From the NCBI RefSeq assembly GCF_029714325.1, contig NZ_CP121666.1:4836001-4900000 (forward strand): DNA of 64,000 bases, in the 5' to 3' direction. The position numbers and the translations under genes were made by a program. The notes beneath the pieces were generated by a model. It worked only from the letters and a program-made list of their open reading frames with translations, had not been told where the DNA came from and did not search any database. Shown here piece after piece: positions 34,812 through 43,410 of the stretch. The DNA is from Bradyrhizobium sp. CB1717 (GTDB taxonomy: Bacteria; Pseudomonadota; Alphaproteobacteria; Rhizobiales; Xanthobacteraceae). Positions within the stretch are counted from its first letter, which is position 1. Each line of letters opens with the position of its first letter.

Positions 34812-35849
34812 TTACGCCATCACCCGCTGCGGCAAGAGCTCCGCGATCTGCACCGCATTCAGCGCTGCGCCCTTGAGCAACTGATCGGCCGCCACGAACA
34901 TCGAGATCGAATGCCCCGAGGGATCGCTCAGGTCCTTGCGGATGCGGCCGACCAGGACGTCGTCCTGGCCCGAGGCGTCGATCGGCATCGGGAAGTAGTT
35001 CTTGATGCGGTCGTCGACGACCTTCACGCCGGGGGCCTGCGCCATGATGGCGCGGACCTGGTCCTCGGTGATGGGCTTCTCGCATTCGAAGGTGATGGCC
35101 TCGCAATGGGCGCGCAGCACCGGCACGCGCACGCAGGTCACGCCGACCGCGATGCTCTCGTCCTCGAAGATCTTGCGGGTTTCCTTGATGACCTTGGTCT
35201 CTTCGTCGTTGTAGCCGGTCTCAGGATCGACCGCTGTGTTGTGGTTGAAGAGATTGAAGGCGTAGGGATGCGGCATCACCTTGGGCGTATAGACCTGCCC
35301 GTTGAGGTTGGCGCGGGTGGATTCGACGAGCTCGTCCATTGCAGCTGCGCCGGCGCCGCTGGCGGCCTGGTAGGTCGAGATGATCACGCGCTTGATGCGG
35401 TTCTTCTGGTGGATCGGCCAGAGCGGCACCAGCGCGGTGATCGCGGCGCAGTTCGGGTTGGCGATGATGCCCTTGTGGTCGCGGATGCGGTTCGCGTTGA
35501 TCTCGGGGATCACCAGCGGCACGTTGGGATCCATGCGGAAGGCGGAGGAATTGTCGACCACGACGGCGCCCGACTTGACCGCGATCGGTGCAAACTTCTT
35601 CGAGATGCTGCCGCCGGCGGAGAACAGGGCGATGTCGACGCCCTCGAAGGCGCGCTCGGTCAACTCCTCGATGACGACGTTCTGGCCGCGGAACGACACC
35701 GTCTTGCCGGCCGACCGGGCGCTCGCCAGCGCCTTGAGCTTGCCGACGCGAAAGCCGCGCTTGTCCATGGTGGCGATGAATTCGGCGCCCACCGCACCGG
35801 TGACGCCGACAATCGCGACGACGGGATCGTTACTCACTTTGTCCTCCAT
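34812..35849 (-). CDS. asd: aspartate-semialdehyde dehydrogenase
   Basis: This 345-residue enzyme reduces aspartyl phosphate to aspartate semialdehyde, the common precursor of Lys, Met and Thr and of diaminopimelate. The NADP loop is 'VVAIVGVTGAVGAEFIATMD'. The catalytic Cys134 lies in 'GIIANPNCAAITALVPLW', and 'VDNSSAFRMDPNVPLVIPEIN' and 'VRVPVLRAHCEAITFE' are conserved. The start MEDKVSNDP follows 'ggagg'. An internal GTG (VSNDPVV) is possible. It is preceded by its own promoter, a Thr-rich leader ORF and a terminator (35865-36035), which indicates attenuation control. Confidence 0.96.
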   Translation of the reverse strand: MEDKVSNDPVVAIVGVTGAVGAEFIATMDKRGFRVGKLKALASARSAGKTVSFRGQNVVIEELTERAFEGVDIALFSAGGSISKKFAPIAVKSGAVVVDNSSAFRMDPNVPLVIPEINANRIRDHKGIIANPNCAAITALVPLWPIHQKNRIKRVIISTYQAASGAGAAAMDELVESTRANLNGQVYTPKVMPHPYAFNLFNHNTAVDPETGYNDEETKVIKETRKIFEDESIAVGVTCVRVPVLRAHCEAITFECEKPITEDQVRAIMAQAPGVKVVDDRIKNYFPMPIDASGQDDVLVGRIRKDLSDPSGHSISMFVAADQLLKGAALNAVQIAELLPQRVMA

Positions 35850-35864
35850 TGGGTTTTAGACAAC

Positions 35865-35896
35865 AAAAAAGCCCCGGACCATCGAGGGCGGGGCTT
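35865..35896 (-). terminator. attenuator terminator in the asd leader
   Basis: On the minus strand, the stem AAGCCCCG / CGGGGCTT is followed by a run of six T, 16 bases before the asd start codon. It lies after the Thr-rich leader ORF (35927-35998) and before the asd ribosome site, the position expected for a transcription attenuator. It is too far from the PepSY stop (36075) to be simply that gene's terminator, given the promoter in between. Confidence 0.75.
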
Positions 35897-35926
35897 CGGT
35901 AGAGCTGATGCGTTTAAGTCGACGAC

Positions 35927-35998
35927 CTACGCGCGCACGCCTCCCCGGGCCCCTGGGGCCGTGGTGGTTTTGGTCGTGCGTTTGGTGGTCGTGAACAT
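35927..35998 (-). CDS. threonine-rich leader peptide of asd
   Basis: A 23-codon ORF reads MFTTTKRTTKTTTAPGARGG plus VRA, then TAG. Threonine makes up eight of the 11 residues at positions 3-13, in three clusters (ACG ACC ACC, ACG ACC, ACC ACC ACG). No Shine-Dalgarno precedes it. A promoter (TTGACG-N17-CATAAG at 36007-36035) predicts transcription to start at or within a few bases of the ATG, so the ORF may be leaderless, as reported for trpL of Sinorhizobium. The bases across its stop (GGUCGUC in RNA) are complementary to the ACGACC Thr codons, so a stalled ribosome would free them. Function as a Thr attenuator is inference from this architecture. Confidence 0.75.
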   Translation of the reverse strand: MFTTTKRTTKTTTAPGARGGVRA

Positions 35999-36006
35999 GG
36001 CGGCGA

Positions 36007-36035
36007 CTTATGCGGGAGAGTTTTGCGCCCGTCAA
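36007..36035 (-). promoter_or_regulatory. putative sigma-70 promoter of the asd leader
   Basis: On the minus strand, TTGACG (36035-36030), a 17-bp spacer and CATAAG (36012-36007). The expected start point is about eight or nine bases downstream of the -10 box, which coincides with the A of the leader ATG at 35998. Confidence 0.6.
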
Positions 36036-36074
36036 GGCTTTCGGCAGGAATGTGGCCGGGCGACGGACCTGCCG

Positions 36075-36677
36075 CTATTTGGCGCGCGCGCCCGGCGGTT
36101 CCAGGATGACCTCCTTGAGGTCGTCGCCGCTGATCACGACGATCGCGAAACTGAGCCGGCCGCGCTCGCGCACGAGGCCGCCGCTGATGGCCTTGCCCGA
36201 GGCTGCGCGCTCGGCGACGCGCACAGCATCGGACAGGCGGTGCCTGATCGCACCGAGCGCTGCGAGGTTGCTGCGATCGTCGTGGTCGAGCTCGGCGAGG
36301 GGCAGGGCGGCTTCGCCGCCGACGAGCTCGCCGGTGGCGGCGTTGATGGTGTGGCGCCAGATCCGGTCGTTGTGCAGGGTCTTCACCCGGTAGACCGGCA
36401 CGCCCGAGCCGCCGTCGAAACTCACATCGGCGGTGGTGGCGCCGGCATGGCGGGCTTCCGCAATCGCCATGGCCTGGCTGATCGTGATCGAGGAGCTGCG
36501 GAATCGTTCGATCTCGCGGCTCACCGCCTGGCGATCTGCGTCGGCATCACCATCTGTGTCGCTGTGAAGCGCGGTCGGCGTGCCCGCGCTCACGATGGCC
36601 TGTGCCGGCGCAGCGATGAGCAGCGCGGGCAAGGCGACCGCAAGCAGTTGCGAGGTCCATCGTTTGGCTGTCGTCAT
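36075..36677 (-). CDS. exported PepSY-domain protein
   Basis: Starting at MTTAKRWTSQLLAVALPALLIAAPAQA (ATG ending at 36677), a 200-residue protein with a signal peptide. Two PepSY-like units are seen: 'ITISQAMAIAEARHAGATTADVSFDGG..VPVYRVKTLHND..WRHTINAATGELVGGE' near residues 60-130 and 'LSDAVRVAERAASGKAISGGLV..RGRLSFAIVVIS' near 145-190. PepSY domains often inhibit proteases or act as envelope sensors. It has its own promoter with a TetR-like operator (36853-36881). Confidence 0.8.
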   Translation of the reverse strand: MTTAKRWTSQLLAVALPALLIAAPAQAIVSAGTPTALHSDTDGDADADRQAVSREIERFRSSSITISQAMAIAEARHAGATTADVSFDGGSGVPVYRVKTLHNDRIWRHTINAATGELVGGEAALPLAELDHDDRSNLAALGAIRHRLSDAVRVAERAASGKAISGGLVRERGRLSFAIVVISGDDLKEVILEPPGARAK

Positions 36678-36852
36678 GCTCGAAACCCTCGGCCAGCGAG
36701 TGTGCCGGATGATCGTAAACAATTCGCGGCCGACCTTGGGCAAAGGCCGGCCGCGGAGCGCCGCGGCGGGCTGTACCCGCCGCGGCGATCGAAGCGGTAC
36801 TGACCTCTTTTGGGGCTGGTGAAAAAAGCGGCCCGTACCGACTTATAACTAA

Positions 36853-36881
36853 ACCATACCGTATCGTTTTATTTTGGTCAA
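36853..36881 (-). promoter_or_regulatory. promoter with overlapping operator upstream of the PepSY gene
   Basis: On the minus strand, TTGACC (36881-36876), a 17-bp spacer and TATGGT (36858-36853). The spacer contains AAATAAAACGATACGGTATG, which closely matches the spacer of the patatin promoter at 39067-39095. The shared core CGATAC(G/A)GT(A/G)T is a dyad-like element and a plausible site for the adjacent TetR protein. Confidence 0.6.
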
Positions 36882-36930
36882 TGCCGTTGCGCCGGCCCCC
36901 TTGGGGAAAGACCGCCAGCTCACGGAATTG

Positions 36931-37677
36931 TCAGCGGGAGGAACGGCGCCGCGGCGTGCCCTTGGCGGCGTCCTTGACGCGATCGGCGGGGCCCAGCGCA
37001 CCGGCCAGGAACAGCTTGATCGCGGTGCGCATCCGCTTTTCCGCGGACTTCATCTCTAGCGCCGTTCCGAACGTCGCCATGCGGTGGGTGTGGCCGACGA
37101 CGACGTCGAGAAACACCTCGGCTGCGATGGTGGTGTCTTCGATGTCCAGCGCGCCTTGCGCCACGAGATGGTCGAAGAAGCGCGCCGTGGTGGCGACGGC
37201 CTTGAGCCATCCTTCCTCCTTGCCGAGCTTGGCGACGTCAGGGAAGTTGATGGCCTGCGACGTCATCATGCGGCTGAAGGCGACGGCATCGGGCCCGCAG
37301 GTGAAGGTCAGCATCTCGCGCCCGATCTCGACCAGCCGCTGCTCGACCGAAATTTCCGAGGCGCTGGAGAGCTGCGTTTCCGCGGCAGCCGACAGCGGCG
37401 CAAGCCAGCGTTCGATCTCGCGCCTCAACACGGCCGCAAACAGGCCGCGCTTGTCGCCGTAGCGGGAATAGACGGTCGGCTTGCTGACCCGCGCTGCTTC
37501 CGCGACCGCATCGAGCGAGGTCGCGTCAAAGCCGCGGTCCAGGAACAGGCGGGTGGCGACCTCGATCAGCCGCTGGTCGCGCTCGATCGCGGCGGTCTTG
37601 GTCGGCCGCCCGCCGCGCGATTTCGGCACCTCGCGCCGCGGCGATGCCGATCGTGATTTGGTCGCAGTCAATCCCAT
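36931..37677 (-). CDS. TetR-family transcriptional regulator
   Basis: From MGLTATKSRS (ATG ending at 37677) the product has 248 residues. The N-terminal helix-turn-helix is 'QRLIEVATRLFLDRGFDATSLDAVAEAARVSKPTVYSRYGDKRGLF', about residues 35-80, split here by convention into helix 1 (RLIEVATRLFLDRGF), helix 2-3 (SLDAVAEAARVSKPTVYSRY) and helix 4. The C-terminal ligand domain begins 'AVLRREIERWLAP'. The tail is Lys/Arg-rich. An earlier Met (ten codons upstream) is possible. It lies 130 bp downstream of the patatin gene on the same strand and is probably cotranscribed with it. Confidence 0.88.
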   Translation of the reverse strand: MGLTATKSRSASPRREVPKSRGGRPTKTAAIERDQRLIEVATRLFLDRGFDATSLDAVAEAARVSKPTVYSRYGDKRGLFAAVLRREIERWLAPLSAAAETQLSSASEISVEQRLVEIGREMLTFTCGPDAVAFSRMMTSQAINFPDVAKLGKEEGWLKAVATTARFFDHLVAQGALDIEDTTIAAEVFLDVVVGHTHRMATFGTALEMKSAEKRMRTAIKLFLAGALGPADRVKDAAKGTPRRRSSR

Positions 37678-37807
37678 GCCCAATGATTCCTGCACGTTGC
37701 CTGTCATTCGCTCTATATCGCGCAGGAGCGGGGGCGTCATCGCGAATCTGGCCGAATTGGCCGTATCCTCAACGGTTTCGATAGGACCTCGTTCCGTCAC
37801 GACGGGC

Positions 37808-38965
37808 TCATGGGAGCGCCGAAGTCCAGGCCTGGCCGGAGGCGGCCTTCTCATATCCGTACTGATAGAGCGCCCGCATATAGGCGGTGTCGAATCCTTC
37901 CGAGGGAGCGGCGGGATAGTCGCGCGCGATGTAGGAGAGATGGAAGCCCAGGCGGTTGCGTTTGGCGAAATCGTAGGTGGAGAAGATGATCGAGCGGGTC
38001 TGCGACTGCGTGATGGCCGACAGGCTGCGCGAGGCGACGTCGATCGTGCTGTTGGAGACCAGCTCGAAGTTGCGCTCGATCTTCTTGTTGACGAGGATGT
38101 AGATGTCCATCTTCGCGGTGCCCGGCAGGCGGCTGCCCTGGAACAGCAATGCTTCCGGAAGCGTCAGAACCGGTGCCGTCACGCCGCCGTCGACATGCAT
38201 CTCCTGAAACCGGCGGCCTTCGCCCTCAGCGTCGATCATGATGGGCGGAAACACCAGGGGAATGCTGGCGGAGGCCGCCATCACGTCGCGAAACAGCTTG
38301 AGTGCCTCGGGCGTGCCGACGGCCGCGATCTTGCCCATGTCCCAGATGGCGGTCCGCTGGGTGTCGAGATCGGTCGTCACGATCAGCAGCCTGCGGCCCC
38401 TGGCGTTCTCGCGCGCGACCTGCGCCATGATCTCCGGCCCGACATAGCGGGCAACCAGCTCGCGCAGCCGCGTATTGCCGAACAGGCCGGAGCCGAACAG
38501 CACGCGCATGATGCTGGGATCGTTCAGGAGGCTCTCCGCGATTCCGCTGGTGTAGACCTCCCTCAGCGTGTCGTCATATTGGGAGCCGAGAAATGCAAAC
38601 GGCGCGATCAGGCCGCCGGTGCTGACGCCCGAGACGACCGAGAAGGTGGGGCGAGTTCTGGCTGCGGTCCAGCCGTTGAGCACGCCGACGCCGTAGGCGC
38701 CGTCGGCGCCGCCGCCGGACAGCGCCAGATAGGTCTTCGTCGCCGTGCTGGTGTCCTTCTCGAAGCTGAACTTCGTGACCGGCTCGTCGGCGTAGCGGCG
38801 GAGGCCGTCGATATCGAGCACGCGCGATGCGCTGGCCTCGGCGGCGGTATAGGGCGTGCGGGGCAGGGAGGTGCAGCCGGCCAGGGCCAGACTTAAGGCC
38901 AGGACCAGAAGTCCGGTCAGGCGGGCGGCGGTCTGCCATATCCGGTCATGCGAAGGGCCGGACAT
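37808..38965 (-). CDS. patatin-like phospholipase lipoprotein
   Basis: About 385 residues from MSGPSHDRIW. A lipobox LAGC (Cys31) follows the hydrophobic stretch 'LLVLALSLALAGCTSLPRTP'. The patatin fold shows the oxyanion loop 'YLALSGGGADGAYGVGVL', the nucleophile Ser in GVSTGG and the catalytic Asp in 'MHVDGGVTAPV', so the Ser/Asp dyad is intact. A second in-frame ATG at 38992 would add nine residues. It is expressed from the promoter/operator at 39067-39095. Predicted to hydrolyse lipids at the envelope. Confidence 0.9.
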   Translation of the reverse strand: MSGPSHDRIWQTAARLTGLLVLALSLALAGCTSLPRTPYTAAEASASRVLDIDGLRRYADEPVTKFSFEKDTSTATKTYLALSGGGADGAYGVGVLNGWTAARTRPTFSVVSGVSTGGLIAPFAFLGSQYDDTLREVYTSGIAESLLNDPSIMRVLFGSGLFGNTRLRELVARYVGPEIMAQVARENARGRRLLIVTTDLDTQRTAIWDMGKIAAVGTPEALKLFRDVMAASASIPLVFPPIMIDAEGEGRRFQEMHVDGGVTAPVLTLPEALLFQGSRLPGTAKMDIYILVNKKIERNFELVSNSTIDVASRSLSAITQSQTRSIIFSTYDFAKRNRLGFHLSYIARDYPAAPSEGFDTAYMRALYQYGYEKAASGQAWTSALP

Positions 38966-39066
38966 TTCGGTCGAACATGAAGCGGGGGGCATTGTCGGCG
39001 GCTGGCGATCACATGAATACGGCCGCCGGCAGATTTACCGCGGCATCTCGTCCAGGCCCCACAGTA

Positions 39067-39095
39067 AAACTACACTGTATCGTTTTATTTGGCAA
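39067..39095 (-). promoter_or_regulatory. promoter with overlapping operator upstream of the patatin gene
   Basis: On the minus strand, TTGCCA (39095-39090), a 17-bp spacer and TAGTTT (39072-39067). The spacer AATAAAACGATACAGTG is nearly identical to the spacer of the PepSY promoter at 36853-36881, implying one regulator for both. Confidence 0.6.
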
Positions 39096-39196
39096 GCCGG
39101 GCGGAACATGAAGTCCGCATCAAATCTGTCCCAGTCTGACGCATCCTGTGGTTCGGGCGGGTTGATCGGCCTCGCCCGGCACGCAATAAGCACGCC

Positions 39197-40345
39197 ATGA
39201 ATCTCCCCGACACCAATCTTCCCAATCATTTCGAGCTGCTCGCCACCGATTGTGCCGCGCGCACCGGCCGCCTGACGACGCCGCACGGCGTGGTGCGGAC
39301 GCCGGCCTTCATGCCGGTCGGGACCGCCGGCGCCATGAAGGGCATGCACTGGCGCGAGGTCCGCGAGGCCGGCGCCGACATCGTGCTCGGCAACACCTAT
39401 CATCTGATGCTGCGCCCCGGCGCGGAGCGGATCGCAGCCCTCGGCGGCCTGCAGCGGTTCACCGGCTGGAACGGGCCGATGCTGACGGATTCCGGCGGCT
39501 TCCAGGTGATGTCGCTGGCGGACTTGCGCAAGGTCAGCGAGCACGCCGTCACCTTCCGCTCGCATATCGACGGCGCCAAGGTCGAGCTGTCGCCGGAGCG
39601 CTCGATCGAGGTGCAGCGCTTCCTCGGCTCGGACATTGCGATGCAGATGGACGAATGCGTGCGGCTGCCCGCCGAGCGCGACGATATCGACCGCGCGATG
39701 CGGCTGTCGCTGCGCTGGGCCGAGCGCTCCAAGCGTGCCTTCGAGAGCGCGCCCGACGGCTACATGCTGTTCGGCATCGTGCAGGGCGGTGACATCCCGC
39801 AGCTTCGTCACGCCAGCGCCCAAGGCCTCGTCGAGATCGGATTCCACGGCTATGCGATCGGCGGTCTTGCCGTCGGCGAGCCGCAGGAGGTGATGCTGGC
39901 CATGATCGACGAGACCGCGCCGATGCTGCCGAAGGAGCGGCCGCGCTATCTCATGGGCGTCGGCACTCCCGACGACATTCTCGAAGCGGTGAAGCGCGGC
40001 ATCGACATGTTCGACTGCGTGATGCCGACGCGCAATGGCCGGCATGGCGTCGCCTTCACGCGCTTCGGTCAAGTCAATTTGCGCAACGCGCGCCACGCCG
40101 ACGATCCGCGTCCGCTCGATGAAGAGAGCTCATGGCCGTCGACGCGCAACTATGCGCGCGCCTATCTCCACCATCTCGTCAAGGCGGGCGAGACGCTGGG
40201 GGCAATGCTGCTGTCCGAGATCAATATCGCTTACTACCAGTCCCTGATGCAGGGCATCAGGGACGCGATCGCACACGGAACGTTCGATGAGTTCTATCAG
40301 CGTACGCGTGAGGATTGGGCGAGGGGCGATATCGCCCCGCGCTGA
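39197..40345 (+). CDS. tgt: tRNA-guanine transglycosylase
   Basis: This 382-residue enzyme exchanges guanine-34 of GUN-anticodon tRNAs for preQ1. The conserved Asp98 is in '[12 protein letters not shown]', the nucleophile Asp273 in '[16 protein letters not shown]', and the substrate loop is 'LFGIVQGGD'. The usual zinc site CxCxxC...H near the C-terminus is absent. The aligned segment reads '[20 protein letters not shown]', with Ser, Trp and Thr in place of the three Cys. Everything else is full length, so activity without structural zinc, or loss of activity, are both possible. Confidence 0.95.
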   Translation: MNLPDTNLPNHFELLATDCAARTGRLTTPHGVVRTPAFMPVGTAGAMKGMHWREVREAGADIVLGNTYHLMLRPGAERIAALGGLQRFTGWNGPMLTDSGGFQVMSLADLRKVSEHAVTFRSHIDGAKVELSPERSIEVQRFLGSDIAMQMDECVRLPAERDDIDRAMRLSLRWAERSKRAFESAPDGYMLFGIVQGGDIPQLRHASAQGLVEIGFHGYAIGGLAVGEPQEVMLAMIDETAPMLPKERPRYLMGVGTPDDILEAVKRGIDMFDCVMPTRNGRHGVAFTRFGQVNLRNARHADDPRPLDEESSWPSTRNYARAYLHHLVKAGETLGAMLLSEINIAYYQSLMQGIRDAIAHGTFDEFYQRTREDWARGDIAPR

Positions 40346-40351
40346 GCAACG

Positions 40352-40570
40352 TCAATTGCAGACGATCCGCTGCTTGACGGCATGCTTGGTCACGAAACCG
40401 TAGCCGCAATTGTCGCAGGTCCAGAGATAGCTGATCATGTGGTCCGAGACGTAAGCGGATGCTTCGGCGGCGACCATGGAGTCGGCACAGACGGGACAGG
40501 TGGGCAACTCGCTGCAACGCGGATCGCGGTTCAGCGCGACGGTCGACATCACTTCAGCAACTGCTGACAT
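40352..40570 (-). CDS. small zinc-ribbon-like protein
   Basis: This 72-residue protein starts MSAVAEVMSTVALNRDPRCS. Two CxxC knuckles (TCPVC and TCDNCGYGF) about 30 residues apart suggest a zinc ribbon. It is convergent with tgt, only 6 bp away. Function unknown. Confidence 0.75.
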   Translation of the reverse strand: MSAVAEVMSTVALNRDPRCSELPTCPVCADSMVAAEASAYVSDHMISYLWTCDNCGYGFVTKHAVKQRIVCN

Positions 40571-40761
40571 CGTGGTGACCTCCCTGCTTTATTAAGACGT
40601 AAGTCTAACATAAGCAGAAGTACTTGACGAGGTCGCAACACAAACGCGCTGGCTTTTATAAAATTGCCGTCACCACGACGTGACTGCTGACTTGTTATCG
40701 GTATCGCAGCGCAAACAATCCGTGTGCATTGCGATAATTCTTCACGCTTCACGACGCTCGA

Positions 40762-41868
40762 TTACTGCGTCGCACCCTGCCGTCCGAGAGCAGGCTTGAG
40801 CGCGACCGGCTTGCGGTGGCCCGAGCGGAGTCTGCGCGCGAACGAAATCCAGGGCTTCTCGACGAGGGAATATGTCATCCAGCTGACAAGGATCGATGAC
40901 GTCACGACCTCGGCGACGAAGACGAGCCATGCCAGCGGCGCGTCGCCAGGCCAGGCGAAGTGATGAACCCAGACCATTGTGAACGGCGACATCAGGTAGA
41001 CCGAGTAGCTGATGAGGCCGACGAACGCGAGCGGACGCCAGGCCATCCGCTCGCCGAACGCGGCAAACACGATGAAAACGACGGCGGCGCTGACATAAGC
41101 CGCCCCGATTGAATAGCTGTAGAAGAAATTGTCCTCATACGCGCCGCCATAGCGCCTGCCGGCCAGCGTGATCGCAAAGACGGCGTAGAGCGCCGTGCAG
41201 ACGGCGACATGCCGCCATCGCAGCGTTCCGCCGACGATAGTGTCGCGAATGATCTTGCCGAGGAACATCGCCGAGAGGTTCAGCCCGATCTCCATCATCA
41301 CCCAGGCTGCCCGTTCCTCGACCAGGACAGCGACGGCCGTCCCGGCCAGCGCGGTCGCAACGACGATCGCGACGGCGGTGAGGCGCCGGGTCAGCAGTCC
41401 TGTCGCGAAGAGGATGGTGCAGGCGACGTAGAACAGCAGCTCGATCGTCAGCGTCCAGTAGAAGTCCCAGAGGTGACGGACCTCCAGGAAACTCTGGAGC
41501 ATCGTGAGGTTGGCGACGATCTGCGACAGGGGATAGCTCCTCAACTCCACCGCCTGCATCGTGACGAGCCCGATCGCGATCGAGGTCCAGTAGGCCGGAT
41601 AGAGGCGGAAGAAGCGACTGACCGCGAAGTCGTTCACGGGAGACGCGCTGGCGGGAAAGCTCAAGGGAATGACGAAGCCGCTGACGAAGAAGAACAGCGC
41701 GACACCGAACCGGCCGAAATTCATGTAATAGCCGATCGCGTCGTGGAACATCGAATGGTACGCGCCGGTCGGGTGTTCCCGCACGATCACCTCGAGCGCG
41801 TGCTGAACGACCACCGACAAGACGGCGATGCCGCGCAGGGTATCGATGAAGGCGAGCCGTTGATGCAT
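40762..41868 (-). CDS. acyltransferase 3 family membrane protein
   Basis: This 368-residue multi-pass protein starts 'MHQRLAFIDTLRGIAVLSVV', the family's conserved RxxxxDxLRGIA opening with 'QHALEV' carrying the catalytic His. 'RFGVALFFFVSGFVIPLSF' and 'RFFRLYPAYWTSI' are hallmarks. The protein has about ten helices. Such enzymes O-acylate polysaccharides or lipids. The acceptor here is unknown and no glycan cluster is adjacent. Confidence 0.9.
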   Translation of the reverse strand: MHQRLAFIDTLRGIAVLSVVVQHALEVIVREHPTGAYHSMFHDAIGYYMNFGRFGVALFFFVSGFVIPLSFPASASPVNDFAVSRFFRLYPAYWTSIAIGLVTMQAVELRSYPLSQIVANLTMLQSFLEVRHLWDFYWTLTIELLFYVACTILFATGLLTRRLTAVAIVVATALAGTAVAVLVEERAAWVMMEIGLNLSAMFLGKIIRDTIVGGTLRWRHVAVCTALYAVFAITLAGRRYGGAYEDNFFYSYSIGAAYVSAAVVFIVFAAFGERMAWRPLAFVGLISYSVYLMSPFTMVWVHHFAWPGDAPLAWLVFVAEVVTSSILVSWMTYSLVEKPWISFARRLRSGHRKPVALKPALGRQGATQ

Positions 41869-42148
41869 CAGGCGTTCTCTGCGCTCCCGCCGCCCGCAAC
41901 GGACGTCGCCTGTCGGGAGGGTATTTGGCTAAGGCACAAGCGATGATCGGAAGGCTGGACGCTGGTCCGGCAGTTCAGCATGGCAATTGTGAACAGATTG
42001 ACAACGGCAACGGGCAGGGCGGTAAAGTCGGGCCTCCTGCAAATGGCGGCCGGCCGGGTCACGGGATTGCCGCTTGCGTGTCGCCACAAGCTGTCTGTAA
42101 CTGCGGAACAGCTGCGACAGCGGTTCAATTTGTCGCCAAAGGGAGTTC

Positions 42149-43129
42149 ATGATGGACGCATCGTCCAAAACGAGTGCAGCGCACCAACCCGGCCGCGGCC
42201 GGATCTACGATTCAATCGTCGAGGCTTTTGGCGACACGCCGATCGTGCGCTTGCAACGCCTGCCGGGCCAGCACGGGGTGAACGCGACGATTTTGGCAAA
42301 ACTTGAATATTTCAATCCCGCCGCGAGCGTGAAGGACCGCATCGGTGCGGCCATGATCATTGCGATGGAGAAGGCCGGCATCATCAAGCCCGACACCGTG
42401 CTGATCGAGCCGACCTCCGGCAACACCGGCATTGCGCTCGCCTTCGTGGCGGCTTCGCGCGGCTATCGGCTCAAGCTGGTGATGCCGGAATCCATGTCGA
42501 TCGAGCGGCGCAAGATGCTCGCCTTTCTCGGCGCCGAGCTGGTGCTGACCCCGGCCGCGCAAGGCATGAAGGGCGCGATCGCCGCCGCCGAGGAGCTTCT
42601 GAAGACGACGCCGAACTCGGTGATGCCGCAGCAGTTCAAGAATCTGGCCAATCCCGAAGTCCACCGCCGCACCACGGCCGAGGAGGTCTGGAACGATACG
42701 GCCGGCAACATCGACTTCTTCGTCGCAGGCGTCGGCACCGGCGGCACCATCACCGGCGTCGGCCAGGTGCTGAAGCCGCGCAAGCCGTCGCTGCGGGTGA
42801 TCGCGGTCGAGCCGGAGGAGAGTCCGGTGTTGTCAGGCGGCCAGCATACGCCGCACAAGATCCAGGGCATCGGCGCAGGCTTCGTGCCTGACATCCTCGA
42901 CCGCTCGGTGATCGACGAGATCGTGAAGATCAACTCGACCACGGCGATCGAGACCTCGCGCGCGCTGGCGCGGCATGAGGGTATTCCGGGCGGCATCTCC
43001 TCGGGCGCGGCGATCGCCGCCGCGCTCCAGATCGGCAAGCGGCCGGAAGCTGCGGGAAAGACCATTCTGGCCATCGTGCCGTCGTTCTCGGAGCGGTATC
43101 TTTCGACAGCTCTGTTCGAGGGAATCTAG
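42149..43129 (+). CDS. cysK: cysteine synthase A (O-acetylserine sulfhydrylase)
   Basis: This 326-residue PLP enzyme converts O-acetylserine and sulphide to cysteine. The PLP lysine is in '[16 protein letters not shown]'. The substrate loop is '[16 protein letters not shown]', and the phosphate-binding '[15 protein letters not shown]' is intact. The C-terminal Ser is in '[13 protein letters not shown]'. There are two adjacent starts (ATG 42149 and ATG 42152). A BrnA-like gene follows 3 bp after the stop, so the two are cotranscribed. Confidence 0.96.
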   Translation: MMDASSKTSAAHQPGRGRIYDSIVEAFGDTPIVRLQRLPGQHGVNATILAKLEYFNPAASVKDRIGAAMIIAMEKAGIIKPDTVLIEPTSGNTGIALAFVAASRGYRLKLVMPESMSIERRKMLAFLGAELVLTPAAQGMKGAIAAAEELLKTTPNSVMPQQFKNLANPEVHRRTTAEEVWNDTAGNIDFFVAGVGTGGTITGVGQVLKPRKPSLRVIAVEPEESPVLSGGQHTPHKIQGIGAGFVPDILDRSVIDEIVKINSTTAIETSRALARHEGIPGGISSGAAIAAALQIGKRPEAAGKTILAIVPSFSERYLSTALFEGI

Positions 43130-43132
43130 GAT

Positions 43133-43372
43133 ATGGCGGATCAACCGAGACGGCCACGCACGCTTGGCGATGCCAGGACCGAGGCTGAGGCGGCGTTCAA
43201 GAAGGTGACGGCCAAGGTCGCGGCGGCGCCGCCGAAGCAGAACGCCGTTCCCGGCATCAAGGAGCAGGTCACGCTGCGCATCGACCAGGACGTGCTGGAG
43301 TTCTTCCAGGCGGGCGGCCCCGGCTGGCAGGACCGCATCAACGAAGCGCTGCGAAAGGCGGCGGGGAAGTAA
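43133..43372 (+). CDS. BrnA-like antitoxin, orphan
   Basis: This 79-residue protein ends with the BrnA-type ribbon-helix-helix 'KEQVTLRIDQDVLEFFQAGGPGWQDRINEALRKAA'-like segment (about residues 41-76, not fully quoted here). The N-terminus is Ala/Lys-rich. In type II BrnT/BrnA modules a BrnT toxin gene should be upstream. Here cysK is upstream instead and no BrnT is visible, so this is an orphan, perhaps a repurposed regulator. Confidence 0.8.
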   Translation: MADQPRRPRTLGDARTEAEAAFKKVTAKVAAAPPKQNAVPGIKEQVTLRIDQDVLEFFQAGGPGWQDRINEALRKAAGK

Positions 43373-43410
43373 GGGATCGGTCCGCAGGCCGGACGTCCCT
43401 TTGCTCGCTT

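Noticed and set aside
35865..35896. Reading the hairpin only as the PepSY-gene terminator
   Set aside because: A promoter and the Thr-rich ORF lie between the PepSY stop and the hairpin, and it is 16 bases from the asd start, so attenuation fits better. A dual role is not excluded.
41925..42152. Small open frames upstream of cysK
   Set aside because: No ribosome site, low-complexity composition, and no codon pattern suggesting an attenuator of cysK.
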